From Adiantum capillus-veneris (Eukaryota; Streptophyta; Polypodiopsida; Polypodiales; Pteridaceae), in contig CM043959.1 of NCBI GenBank assembly GCA_014529385.2, positions 10,010,809-10,074,808 of the forward strand: DNA of 64,000 nucleotides, written 5' to 3'. Below, piece by piece: positions 44,487 to 57,400 of the stretch. A program made the position numbers and the translations under genes. The notes under the pieces are model-generated. The model was not told the DNA's origin, searched no databases, and was given only the letters and a program-made list of their open reading frames with translations. The number at the start of each line of letters is the position of its first letter. The stretch's first letter is position 1.

Positions 44487-46110
44487 ACAGTGGTCGATGA
44501 CAGGACGTGATCCCAAACCATACAAGCATGAGTACGTAGGCAATAAGGGCTTAAACGCCCTTATGGACATTCCAAGTTCTCCCGGCGGCATGGTTTGTCA
44601 CAAGAACAGAATAATAGAGATAGACAGCAAAAGGTAGAGAAAGAGATCTTTGTATTGATGAATCTTTGCAGACTTTTGATACAACAGAGGAGCAATTGAA
44701 TATGGGCACACTCCGTTGTACGGAGCTCGAACCTCCCGACCACCCCCGAGCTTCAGTTCGCTTGCATGCAGCATCTCACTCGCACTCGCACTCGCACTTG
44801 TAGAAGAAGAGATCGGTGAATGATCCCCAAAACGCACCACCCGTCATCAACTCGATTTTTGCACCAAGTATACCTACGAGAAAAAGATAAGAACGTGATC
44901 GCTAAGCGATCCGTAAAAGTTAGATTTTTATCATGACACTTTACACAGATCCTTCATAATCTCAATTGCAATAGTCCACCATGAAGGAACAAATCCACTT
45001 CTTGGTTGATAGCAAGGAGAGCTGTATGATGTTGTATGTCTTTCTGTCCCTCTGTATACTACACTGCTGCTCCCTTCTGTTTGTTTTTATCACAACTTTT
45101 ACAAACGAACTCAGAACAGAGCAATCCAGGTACTCAAAACAACGAGAATAGATCTGGTCTACAAGGCAGAGCGGACAGAATTGCAAAAAACATCTTTCTT
45201 TGTCTATAAACGCAACTTTTAGATCTCGACTCATAAAACCTCTATTTTTGTATCTCCACTACTTTTTCAACTTATTTTAAGCCTACCCATGCATTTTAAG
45301 CTAAAACATATAAATATAAAACACTGATATTAATAAAAATCTCAATTTTACTGTTCATAGACAGACTATCTATTATTCATTAATCTTTATCAAATACGTC
45401 TTTAGTGTATTATTTAAAAAAAGAATATATGTTCTCTCTTAATATCTCAAACTCATTCATATAAGCTCTATTTAATAGACTATTCAACAATCTTTCAAAT
45501 CGTGCTAAACGAAAGATATGCCCTACTATATTCTTTTCGACTTTAAGAACATCAAAGATTAGTTCTATTACATGGTTAGTATTAAGGTTTATTCTTTTTT
45601 ATTTGTTGTATTGTTTTATAAACATCGCTATATGTTTATACATACCATATCCTATCTTATTGTGTTTTTTTTGCAAAATCCGACAGATACGCCGCTTGGA
45701 CACGATGAGACGTCTGATTAAACGACGTCAGTTTAGCCATAGCTAGATAGCATTAGTTTCTTTTTTTCATAGCTTATGTATCATGAGACGACTTTTATAC
45801 GTCTTTTTGAAAACCATGTATATTTTTTAAATAATGACAATGGTTTGTAAGTATTACATTGCAAAGTTTAACAATCAAGTGAGTTTTGCCTATGTGTACA
45901 GTTGTCATTGATTTACTTTCATCAAATTCACGCTTGTCAGTTTTGTATCTTTATTTTGCAAACAGTACGTACTATGGATGATGGAGTTAATGGTTATATT
46001 GTCTTGTGGGTGACTATTTTGGGTCTATATCTACCTTTGCACTTTTTTTCAAAGGTGAATCAATTAATGAAACATTCCATATGGCTGATGGAATGCCCTG
46101 CCACCAATTT
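44487..46110. other. Interior of the CACTA remnant, no gene recognised
   Basis: Possible second exon from 44487 (TGGTCGATGACAGGACGTG), then AT-rich sequence. ACGTC/GACG motifs occur repeatedly (about 45700-45730 and 45785-45805), of the kind often found in subterminal regions of these elements. No transposase (TnpD-like) domain is visible, so the element is internally deleted or its left part lies elsewhere. Confidence 0.4.
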
Positions 46111-46119
46111 TTTTTCCTC

Positions 46120-46310
46120 TCGAACGTCACTATATAAGGCTCTGCAGCGTCGCTATAATCGTCGCTATAGGCGTCGCTATATAGCGAGGCTTATAAAGAC
46201 TGTTATAGCAACGTTCTTGTATCGATGCTCTTAGCGACGTCGAGGGTTATAAAAACCCAATGTATTTCCGTCGCTAAAAGCGTCACAAGAGCACACAACC
46301 TCTTGTAGTG
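46120..46310 (-). mobile_element. CACTA transposon terminus with subterminal CGTCGCTATA repeats
   Basis: The segment ends TCTTGTAGTG at 46310, the reverse complement of CACTACAAGA, which is the classic plant CACTA end. Just inside are clustered CGTCGCTAT units (about 46147-46185), GCGACGTCG and CGTCGCTAAAAGCGTC. The next three bases, TCG, would be the target duplication. No CACTACAAGA end is visible to the left in this window. Confidence 0.75.
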
Positions 46311-48391
46311 TCGTAGGGAGAAATTTCTTATCAAGCCATGAAGAAGTATGTCATCAAAGATAGAAAAAAAGATCTACTTGAGAATTGGGTCATGACAATG
46401 CTCATGGAGAAAGCAAGAATTTCCATCCACATGGCCATTATCAAATAGGTTGTGGAGACATTCAATGTTGATACAACAATACAGAAACAAATGGAAAAAA
46501 TATTCATATATTTGCTAATTGTGATCTCACACATCCTTAAAGTCTCTTTCAACTAGAAAGCACAACCCTATAATGATGGTGCATCAACAATTTCTTGAAT
46601 GAAATGTGTAAATCTAGAAAGAAGTAAAAGTCTAGAGGACAAGGGATCTCAGTGCCAACACTAGAACAAAAAGCAATTTAAATTTTTTCTTGAAAGCCAT
46701 CGACGTAAAGAACAACCCATCGATGTACTTGCCTGAATGACTTTTTAGCATGTTATTAGCTAGAGCATTGAACATTATATGCCCTTTCAATCTGATTTTC
46801 ATTCTCCATCATAGTATAGTTACACAAATAGCAAAAATCAAAACCAAGAATCTTTTCAAGCATGGCATGTATGGCCATACTTCTATTGGATTACATATGT
46901 TCTAGAATGTGTAGAGATAAAACAATTTGATCAAAGATTAGAAAGACCAAAAGGACGGGTTGACCAACGAGTTTTGGGATCAAGAGCAAAGAGGACAACA
47001 ATGGGAGCATTGGGGGAGAAGAATCTTGAAGTGGCCACTACATCGGTAGGTGGAACTTTTGCAGCTATATATGGACATTGTGCTACTACTAGGTATGACC
47101 CTTTTGATAGCCATCGATTTGTATAAGAACCCCAATTAGACAACTCAACAAGTAGGAACATAGGAGCATGTTGCCACGATTACTAGACAGAGCACAACAA
47201 TGGCCACAAACTTAGTCCAAACATCTATAGATAGGCTTTAGGTCTTACAAAAGAATAGGTTGGTGGGTGATTTGGTCATTAACACCTCCAAATGATTGGT
47301 AGTACCTTACAATGTTCCAATCCTTAAGATATAAAAGAGATAGTACTGATGTCAGCATAATCATAAATGGCTATGTAGGCACTACTAGCTAGAAGACAAT
47401 TGTAGATGCTACGGGATAGATGATGGAGGCCCAGAAAAGCATGCAACACTCTGGCATCACTTATCTCGAGTAAAAACTAGAACAAGAAATCCTCAACGCT
47501 GCTGAGAAGTAAAAAAAGAAGGTATATAAAACTAAAAGAGTTCCTAATCGAAGAAGAATATGAAAGGGAGCAACACATTAAAACGATCAAATAATTACAA
47601 CAATGGTCTGAATAACAATAATTCCTTAATTCCAATTTAAATGCTAAAAAATGGAAACTCATCCAAGAGATAGGAGAACACAAATCATTGCTAGATAACA
47701 AGCAAGTAGTTCATGATGAGAGTCTAAAGGAATTTTACAATGTCTTGGAGTAGTCCATCAGGGACAAGTGCATGTACCAATCGCTAGTCGACATCACTTA
47801 CTTGGAGGGCAATTCGATCCTTAACCTATAGGAATTAGAGAACCTACTGATAACCATAAAGGAAGATATGGAGGACAAGAGCTTCACACTCACCACCCGC
47901 TTGGGCAACCATGCACTTCCTCAAACATTTGAGAACAAACCAAGGTGAAGATGAAGATGGTATGAAACTACTAATGAAAGAAGATGAACTGCCAATGTCC
48001 TATCCGGCCTTATACCTAGCCCACAATGGGCTATTGATTAGATGAGATTTACCCATATTGTGAATCAAATAAGGGAATGCTACAAACAAAGTAAGGACCT
48101 ATGTGTGGCCTAGATATTTATCCTTGGTGACATTGAAGCTAGCTTGCTAATCAAATACATTAACGAGTTGTTGCAACTATTTATTAAAACATCAATGATC
48201 CTTGAAAAGAAACTAGCCAGCAAAGCTAGCTCCACACTCGAGTTCAAGGAAATAGTTGAATTTCTTTTTGCATCCAAAATCAAAGCCAAAAACTATGATA
48301 GTTTGGAGATTATTTCTTTCAATAGGCTCTTCTTTCAAAACAACAACACAAAATCTTCATCAAAATATAATGATGGAATAGTGCCACTAAG
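46311..48391. other. No gene recognised
   Basis: AT-rich sequence with many stops in all frames. Some stretches (for example 47640-48100) look like an eroded coding region, but no domain could be named. A 114-codon open stretch (48144-48488) runs into the dispersed repeat at 48392 and shows no family features. Confidence 0.5.
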
Positions 48392-48480
48392 GGGATTTCT
48401 TATGTCACCCTATCAAAGAGTTTTAGTGACGATTAAAATTTGCATTGTTATACATCCAAGGTGTTGTCTCGGAGGAGGTC
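48392..48480 (+). repeat. Dispersed repeat, copy 2 (partner at 1-88)
   Basis: Nearly identical to the first 88 bases of the window in the same orientation, with scattered substitutions. The flanks differ, so this is a dispersed repeat and not a duplication of a long block. Confidence 0.75.
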
Positions 48481-51400
48481 TTTTGTAATAAACAAACCTA
48501 TCATGTGGGTTCTACAAATGACATTTTTAATTCCGAACATTGTATCATTTTTATTTACATATGGGTGTCATTTAAGAAGCTTCAAACAAATTTTACACAT
48601 TGAATATAGGAAAAGGATATGCCACAATCCTAGAGAATTCACCGATGAAGGACTTTGAGAATGCCTCTTTATCGCACGTGATATAGTAGTTTTATATAGA
48701 GTGAATGCCCAAAGGGTGTGCTGTAGTGATGCATGTTTAGCTACATATAGTATCTCTATATATAGCTCAACAATGCGGATATATCTCATGAAGGATTTTG
48801 CGTTTGTAAGTAGTTCCTTCCAAAGAGACCTTTTTTTTCATTTGGAATTTCGTATACAAAATCCCAAATGAAGATGTCCATATCTATGCGTAGGTCCATC
48901 TGTTGGTGAGGTGCCCTTGTAGCCCACTCTTCAAGCATACACGCAAAATGTGGAAAGTTAAGAAGGTTCCCTTTGAGAGTGTTGTGAGTGCCATTGTGGG
49001 TATAAATTTGGCTTGTTGTGGCTCGATTACTCCTAGCTAGCTGAGAGCACATTCAATAAGGGTTTCGCACAGGTCGGCGCGAGTGGGGTAACGCCCACTT
49101 CAAGTCCTTTGATGAAATAGGTCGACGGTCATAAAGATGTGAACAATACTCTAGTACTCCAACGAGAGAAGAAACATTTGATCTTGAGAGCTCTGAGGCA
49201 AGAAGGCTAATTAAGCGCTCTACTCGACGTTGTTCACCACAAGAACAAGAAACATTAGACTTATGGACAAGAGCTGAAGATGATTAAGAAGTAGAAAGGA
49301 GGTGACTAGGAGATAGATTAGGGTTATGTGTGGACCGCATTTCGGAAGAAAGCTAAAAAAGGAAGACTGTGTCAGGTGGGGAGAGTTTGGACTGTTGCAG
49401 GAGAGCTCTCTCTTCACTTGCGGGTTCTCTCTTCAATGACGAGGCCTCGGCCTCAATATGCTGGGAGGCTTGCAAGCGTCAGCCAAACTTCCGAAAAACA
49501 ACCCTGCATTAGAGGCGTATGAAAGCAATACCACTTTCAGAGAAGAAACCATATTGGCCTACCGATACACACCACCCAACTAGTAAGCGCTGCAGGAGGG
49601 ACTCACATGTAATGGCGAGCTCGACTACATGAGCAGAGTCCAGCAGTCGATGCAGGAAACGGGCCGACGCCTGCACCTCCATGCTGTTGCCACGAGCTAC
49701 GCACATATTGCTGGTCTTGTGAATATAGACCGTGGGGCTGACAGGCCCCTCTTTTGAAGACGTTACAGCGACTCCGCTGGAAACCTGAGGTACTCTTAAG
49801 TCTTGCCAAGAAATTACAAGAGCATTTCAATAAAAAAGAGTTTCTTTCGTATTAAAATACATTTCAGCAGTTTCCTCCATTCATACATAAAGCTGTCTGC
49901 CACACAAACATGCTGCAGTCAATGTGGGCTACTCACTCGTGTATTGCCACAGAACACGGTGACTCATAAGCCTGGGCAAGACGGGTTACCTATTCCCCAA
50001 CGTTGAGCATGGTCATTGGTTGGAAAAGGTATATACGCTCGTCTCTCTAAACTTTGCAAACGTGGCAGGTCTTGATTGCCAGGTTAAAAAACCTAAAATT
50101 TCTCAATGACTATGTGTTGCCTTGGTAAATGAGAGGATCAATTAAACTTCCGATGGCGACAAGTTTCCCCTTTGTACAGATTTGGTCCCCTTCTAAAGAA
50201 GAGAAGAGAAAATTAACACCTTAGGAGCAATTTCTAGAGACCTAATAGATCTCTGCAATGAGTCTTGAACTCAAGTCCTATTATTCAAGAGGAAACTGGG
50301 AGAACCAATCTACGATACGTCGGCAACAGAAAGCTTAGTGCAGTTACTTGCCCTCCCACCCATGAGAAGATATACCAAGGCAATACCATCTAGCTACTTA
50401 TCTTAACCCATAATTTTGTGTTTTCCAACTTAATCAATAAGTGTGATGATTTCAAATGGCTAGTATATGTGGAAATTCTCCATTGAAGATTTCTCCTTTT
50501 TTTTAAAAAGTTTAATGAAGTAAAGGAAAAAAGGTACCACAAAGTTCACATGTCAGTAGAGTAAAATAATCCCCGCACCTAGGAGAGATTGGGCAAGAAT
50601 TAATCAAAGTATGGGACTATCACTCAAGCAAACATTTGTGAAAATCTACTAGACTATCCAGCTTGGCTTATATAAAAGATCAGGTGGCAAAGAGAAGCAG
50701 TTGTTTACCACGAACATATACCATGTAAAGGTGATAGACAGAGAAGAGAGAGGTGTCATACTTACCTCTGTTAGCAAAGGAAGGGGTATAAAAAAAAATA
50801 GAAGAATACTTTTTACATTTGAAGACCAAAATTATGCAGCTCTTCAAAGTGAGCCCATATAATGCAATAATTTTCTAGACTTAGTGATTAAACCCCATAG
50901 TGTAAGCACAATACTTTTTACGTTCGTTGAAGACCAAAATTATGCAACTCTCCAAAGTGAACCCATATAAAGCAATGATTTTCTAGACTTATTGATTAAA
51001 CCCCATAGTGCAAGCACAAGAGGAGACAAATTTCAAGCAAGTCGCAATAACCCTCATGAAAGTGTTGAATGAAAGCATTGCAATTGACAACCCAATATGC
51101 TTTGGCAAGCAATCTCAAAACAACATGTTCTTCATTGCCACAACTAAGGACAAAGCTTCATACCATTAACTTTATGATTTCAAAGAGTATTTAAAACAAT
51201 TGATGACTTCTGAAGGTAGGTGCCCTTAGAGAACTTTGATATCCTTGATCGAGTTTTTTTTTCAAACTAGCATCCTTAAGAGAATTAATGAGAAAAAGAA
51301 TGGCATGTTTTTGGATGTGATATAGAGATCTGAAGACTTTGAAGTGCATGTACAATATTGATATAAATGTGTAACAAGAGAAATCATTTATGAATATTGC

Positions 51401-52021
51401 ATGAAAAGCATCTATAAGCTTATTATTAGGTGTGAAGGAGGTCATTTGAGAGACATTGTGGAGTGCAAACGACAATGAAAACGAATGCCCCTATAGCCTT
51501 GCACCGATCACACCATTGGAAAGAACAACAGTTGCACCGTTGAATTCACCTGTGTTAAACACCTGTAAAGCTTGGAGAAGAACAGCTCTAGCGGAAACCA
51601 CACTTGGAATTAGGAGAATTAGAGAATATAAGTGTTTAGATTGGCTCGCATATATGTCTATAGAGCATCCATATGCTTGATTGCGATAAGGAATGAGAAA
51701 ATTACAAGCATTTGAAGTTCGGGGGTTTTGAAAAAGCTCCAAAAAGGAGGTCTCTGGAAAGTGTCTGCAGGTGTGCAGACAAATGCAGCTATTAAAGGAG
51801 GATTTTTTTGGCTCTTATGCCAATGGATTTTCTCTCCTCTCTTAGCCACTTCATTTTCCCCTTTGGGCACCTTTTTATTGGTCCATTTTGAGCCTTTTTT
51901 GGGTAAAAAATTGGATGTCGGCCACCTTTTGACCAAGGCAACTGGGGGGGGGGACAGTGTCCGGGGACCAAAAAATGGGCAGGGCACCTGTCTAGGTAGT
52001 GGGAACACAAATTGGGCGCCT
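48481..52021. other. No gene recognised; one 105-bp tandem duplication
   Basis: I see no convincing coding region. 50805-50909 and 50910-51018 are a tandem duplication (GAAGACCAAAATTATGCA, TTTTCTAGACTTA, TTAAACCCCATAGTG) with about 10% divergence. At 51951-51965 GGACAGTGTCC is a short perfect palindrome close to the left LTR. 49300-50000 is of mixed composition with no domain seen. Confidence 0.45.
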
Positions 52022-52144
52022 TATAAGGACATGGGTCCTATGGGCAAGGCCACCGGCACGGCCGGACAGTGTGTACGCTAGGGGGAGGCTATAAGATAGC
52101 ACGGTTGGGTGGGGACTAGCACACGCATTACCACCGCCCTTTCA
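52022..52144 (+). repeat. Left LTR (123 bp)
   Basis: Starts TATAAGGACATGG and ends CCCTTTCA. It aligns over its full length to 57827-57949 with six differences, including loss of the expected TG start (TA here). 123 bp is very short for a Ty3 LTR. Confidence 0.88.
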
Positions 52145-52145
52145 G

Positions 52146-52157
52146 TGGTATCCGAGC
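52146..52157 (+). promoter_or_regulatory. Primer-binding site, initiator tRNA-Met type
   Basis: TGGTATCCGAGC, two bases after the left LTR. The standard plant site is TGGTATCAGAGC, so there is one mismatch. Confidence 0.8.
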
Positions 52158-52872
52158 TGTTTTTGGGAGGAGGCTAAAAGCGGCTTGCATGTGCATGCGA
52201 CGTCCTGCTTCCCCCCCACATTCCGCAGACAGCGACGTCTCCGCTGTGCAGCAAAAAGAAGACATGCGCAATGTTCTATGCGAGCAGCGCATGGACAAAG
52301 AGCGACAGTCGACCGCGGCCACCTCACATACGCCCTCCACAACGGGCGACCAAGGCAAACCCGATGGCACCGAGACTCCGAAGGCTTCCGTTGGCTGCGC
52401 ACGCAGGAAGGCCCGCTTTAACCCTTGCATGAAGGAGGGGTGAACCCACCCCATGAGGGTAAGAGGCCAACACTTTACCATCAAGCTATTGGACCTTGTT
52501 GTGTATAACAAGGAATGATAGTCTACTTGAGTTGAAAGGAAAACTAGAAGGAAAGGGCAAGCTTCAAACTTCAAGGAAGTAGCTTTACCCTTCCTTTCAC
52601 TTCTTGGAGGAAGGCAAGTTTTCCTCCAAAAATTATTTTTTCCTCAAGGAGGTAGCTTCAAAGTGAAGAAAAGCATTCACAAAAACGACGAGTTTTTGTG
52701 AAGAATCATCAATGGTGTTCTTACAAGGAACGGCAAGTGAAGCGCTCAACTTCCAGCAAGGCGAGGTTCGCATGCAACACAAATCGTGAAGCATACAAAA
52801 CACAAAGACTTTAATTTCTCAAGGTACAAGTTGTCGTTTCTTTTTCTCTCTTTGCATTAGTATGTGTTTACC
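52158..52872 (+). other. Ty3 leader, GC-richer, with an antisense tRNA-like segment
   Basis: About 700 bases between primer site and gag. A GC-rich part (52180-52440) is open in two frames without a recognised domain. The minus strand at about 52436-52500 reads TAGCTTGATGG (a good pol III A box) and, about 35 bases on, GGGTTCACCCC (B-box-like). The tRNA arms do not fold properly, so this may be a relic of a tRNA-derived sequence. Confidence 0.4.
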
Positions 52873-54444
52873 ATGGCCAGTGAGGTTATCCCACCTACAC
52901 ACACATTTGATTTTGAGCACGTAGATCAAAATCAAGGCACCACGGGTGCTGCTGACACTAATATGCATGATGATGATCATCTAGGAGATCATGGGCTTGT
53001 AGATATGGTTTCTTTCAATACTTTGGAACATCGCCAAAGCGTACTTGAAAGAAACCTCTCTACACTCAATGCAAATGTTACCAATCTTACAAAGTTACTT
53101 GTGAAATTTATGAATTTACAGACAACTTAAGGAGCCACAAGTGGCACAGTTCAAGGGAACCAAGCTCGCATGACTCAAGGAGTCCAAGAGACAAGTGGTG
53201 CAGAAGATGCAGAAGGTAGCAATGCATTACTTAAGAATATCACCATTCCTGAGTTTCATGGGGAAGAGCATGATCGCAACAAGGATGCGGTCAATACGTT
53301 CTTACACAAATGGAGTGATATTCATAGATTGAGACACACCTTGGATATAAAGACGGATGTGGAAACAAGTCTATCTCTTAAAAGCAAGGCCTATAAGTGG
53401 TGGATGACATTTCCAATAGATGCTCGTCCTCCGTCTTGGGCTCCGTTTCAAGCTTCTTTCTCCAAAGAGTTTTTGGACTCCAATGAAGAAGATAAGAATT
53501 GGTTATCATGGGATGCATGCCGCATGTCTAGCCTCTCTCTCACACAGTACCTTTCAAAGTATCGGAAAATCATATTAAAACTAGAAGGTCTAGATGAATT
53601 CCAAAAGATACGGGGTTTTAATAGGGGTCTTGACAAAGACTATCGTCTTCATGTCAAGACCCAATATCCAAAAACTTTTGAAGAAGCCATTAGTCATGCA
53701 CAAAGATATGATGATGACCAAGAGAGGAAAGGAAATGTTCCCTACTCTAAGAATACTTTTGCTAAGAGCAATGTGGCTAAGAGCCAATGGCGAGGTAGAT
53801 CTCCCACATGGTACAAGAGGAACAAGAGACAATCTACCTCTTCACGCCCGCAAGAGGCTAAAAAGCCTAAGCAATCACGAGATACTCCATGTGGGTCTCT
53901 CAGCACTGCTAATTTTGAGCCTGCAAAGAAACAGAATTTGTGTTTTAGATGTCTTTCGGACCAACATAACAAGAAAGATTGTCCTCTTTTGCAAGGCAAA
54001 GAAATGGCCATGCACACGGTGCAACACCTCACATTGGATTCATCTCCTAAATATTGTGTTGTAGAGGTTCTTCATATGGAAGAAATGCACAAGTGTTGTG
54101 TGTCTGCTTCAATGTGGCAACCCACCTTTGGCCCCCATGATTTGATTTGCATGCATGGCACTATTAATGGACAACGTGTTCGTATTTTGGTGGATGATGG
54201 TGCAACTCATAACTTCTTGAACTATAAGCTAGTCAAGAAATTGAAGCTTACACAGACTCCCTTCTCTCACAAGTATGTGGTGGAGCAGATGTCTGGGAAT
54301 GATAAAGAAGTATGGGACACGGTAGTTCAAGGGGTTGAGCTTATTGTTCAAGATCATACAATGACCCTTGACTTCCAAGTTATGAACATGGACCATACTG
54401 ATGTAGTTTTAGGACGGGAGTGGCTGCATGGTTTAGGAAACTAG
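52873..54444 (+). pseudogene. Ty3 gag with zinc knuckle and start of protease
   Basis: ATG 52873 begins the frame, and a TAA at 53128-53130 interrupts it before it continues to 54444. The region from about 53240 is a retrotransposon gag domain (FLHKWSDIH, YKWWMTFP, SLTQYLSKYRKI). A CX2CX4HX4C knuckle (CFRCLSDQHNKKDC) lies at about 53941-53982. Protease follows with the active-site stretch RILVDDGATHNF near 54.18 kb. The frame ends at TAG 54442; pol resumes in the +1 frame, implying a one-base shift near 54440. Confidence 0.85.
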
Positions 54445-57400
54445 TTATGAACACAACTTCTTATCCTTTATGGCCAATGGTAAACATGTGCTTTTGCTTG
54501 GTGAGAAAAATATACCATCTGCACCTCTTATATGTACAACCGAGCTTTCTATTTTGCAGAAAGCAAATTTAATAGATGAAGTTTTTTTTTGTTACTGCTT
54601 GTCTCCAAGTCTTGTGAATTCTCAAGAGCAAAGTGCCGTGAATTCTAGTAATGGTATGCAAAGTGCAATGAATTCTAGTAATGGTATGCAAAGTGCAATG
54701 AATTTTACTGATAAACAAAGTGTTAACAAATCTAACGAGCAAAGTGCTCTCAATTTTAATTCTATAGAGCAACGTGCAACTGTTGTAAAACAAACATTAC
54801 AAGAATTACAAGATTCTCCATCCCAGCATAATTCTAGTTTACTTTCTTCTTTTGCACGGCAAAAGATGACTCACTTACTCATGGAGTATAGTGATGTGTT
54901 CTCAAGTGATTTACCACCGGGTTTACCCCCTACACGTGATGTGCAGCATTGCATAGATGTCTTGCCAGGCACTAAACCGGTGAGTAAACCACCTTATCAT
55001 ATGAGTGCTAAAGAAGCCAAGGAGGTTCGGAGTCAGTTGGCTCGCTACCTCGTTCGTGGTTTCATTAGACCTAGCACTTCGCCTTGGGCATCACCAATTC
55101 TATTGGTAAAAAAGAAAGATGGTACTATGTGCATGTGCGTAGATTATCGCGGGTTAAATGCGATAACCATCAAGAAGAAGTATCCTCTACCTCGAGTAAA
55201 TGAGTTGTTTAATCAACGCCATGGGGCAAGTTACTATACAAAGATAGATCTTCATTCAGGATACCACTAGGTACGTATCCTACTGCAAGATATCTCCAAA
55301 ACTGCCTTTAGAGCACGGTTCAGGCATTTTGAATTTTTGGTTATGCCTTTTGGTCTAACCAATGCTCCAGCTACATTTATCACACTCTTGGATAGTATCT
55401 TACGTCCCTATCTTGGAAAATTTGTTGTGGTTTTCCTTGATGATATTCTCATTTACAGTAAGACTGACGATGAACACATAGAACACTTACGATTAGTGTT
55501 TGAACATCTACGAGCTCACGCCCTGTATGCTAAGCAAAGCAAGTGCGATTTCTTTAAAACAGAGATACATTACCTCGGTCATGTGATCTCTTAGTCTCGC
55601 ATCAAGATGGACATTGATAAGGTCGCTGCCATTCTTCGATGGCCACATCCCAACACGGTTGAGGAGCTTCAAATATTTTTAGGCATGGCTGGATTTTATC
55701 GACAGTATATCCATGACTATGCCAAAATCAATGTTCCTATGATGGATCAACTTAAAGAAAAAGGTAAGACCTTTTCTTGGGAAGAAGCCCAAAAACGCAG
55801 TTTCGAACAGCTCAAGGTAGCTATAGCCACTGCTCCCATCCTAGCAATTGTCAACCCACTTAAGCCGTTTGTGGTAGAGACTGATGCTAGTGATAAAGCC
55901 ATCGGTGCGGTACTTCTCCAGGAGGGAAGACCTATAGCCTTTGACAGTAAAAATTTAGATAGAGCTCAACAAAATTATTATGTCTATGAGAGAGAGCTCT
56001 ATGCCATAATTCTCACTTTATGAAAGTGGCGACACTATTTATATGGTGCCGAGTTTGAAGTAGTTTTTGACCATAAGAGTATCAAATGGTTTACTACTCA
56101 AACAGAATTGAAGGGCCGTAAAGCTAGATGGGCAGAAATCCTTCAAGATTATGATTGTAAGCTACGATATCGCAAGGGGCGATATAATGTAGTAGCGGAT
56201 GCACTAAGTTGGATGCCTCAGATTAATTCACTTGCTTTCACGGAACTAAAGAGTGGATTTTTGGAGTCATTACGTGGCAAGTGTGCACAAGATCACTCAT
56301 ATGCTAAAGTATGGAGTGCAGTTTTAAAAAGGGATCCCTCACACTCACATGTCTCTGAACAGCTAGATCAACATGTCTCTACACGCGCAGATAGAAACTC
56401 CAACACACAGAGATCCACCCCTACTCAAGAAGAGCTTAAGAGATGGAAGAATTTTTCCATTGATGATGGCTACTTACTCCACAAAGGTAGAGTATGTGTG
56501 CCAAAGGACTCAGACACTAGGCGCCAAATCTTATTTGAGTGTCAGGATAGTCCAAGTGCTGGTCATCCTGGTATCCGTACGACGTATACCTTAATTCGAC
56601 GGCAATTTTATTGGTCGGGCTTACATCATGATGTTCAAGAGTACGTACTAAACTACCAACAGTGCCAAGTTAATAAGGTAGAGTGTCTCAAGGTAGGTGG
56701 CCTTTTACATCCTTTAGAGATTCCACAAGGTAAGTGGGAGAGTATCTCTATGGATTTTGTAGTAGGACTACCTACTACAAATCGTGGCCATGATGCCATT
56801 TGGGTAATTGTAGACCGTCTCACCAAGATGGGTCGATTTATTCCCACTAAGACTACAATTAAGACACCGGAATTAGCACGGCTATTTGTAGAGAATATAT
56901 ATAAACTCTATGGTCTTCCAGATAGTATCATTAGTGACAGAGATCGAAAGTTCAATAATCACTTCTGGAGAGTTGTGTTCCAAAAGTTGGAAACTAAACT
57001 TAATCTAAGTACGACTGATCATCCAGAAATGGATGGTCAAACAGAAAGAGTTAATCAAGTGCTAGAGGATATGCTACGAGCATACATTAGCAAGAAGAAA
57101 ACCAATTGGGAAGACTACTTACCTATATTGGAATTTGCTTATAATAGTTCAAAGCATGTGACTAGAGGGTTTAGTCCATTTATGCTTTTGTATGGATTTC
57201 AACCTAGATCACCCGTTACGGTGGGGTTGGCTAAGGAGAAGATACAACAAGCAAAGGATTTTCTCCAAGACCATTTTGACATGCTTCGCGTTGCTCGACA
57301 GAATGTTAAGCAAGCTCAAGATCGATATAAGAAGTACGCAGATGAGCATTGACGTCTTGCTACTTTCGCAGAAGGAGACAAGGTTTTCCTCAAAGTTCCG

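Noticed and set aside
44561-44840. Minus-strand frame with repeated SASASASE and a start codon
   Set aside because: The Ser/Ala run comes from a short CGCACT repeat. There is no domain, and it lies in the interior of the CACTA remnant.
49328-49830. Possible gene fragments on both strands near 49.3-49.8 kb
   Set aside because: Short overlapping frames without motif, splice pattern or repeat partner; not enough support to annotate.
52189-52443. GC-rich open frames in the Ty3 leader as a gene
   Set aside because: Open on both strands because of high GC content, no domain, and placed between primer site and gag.
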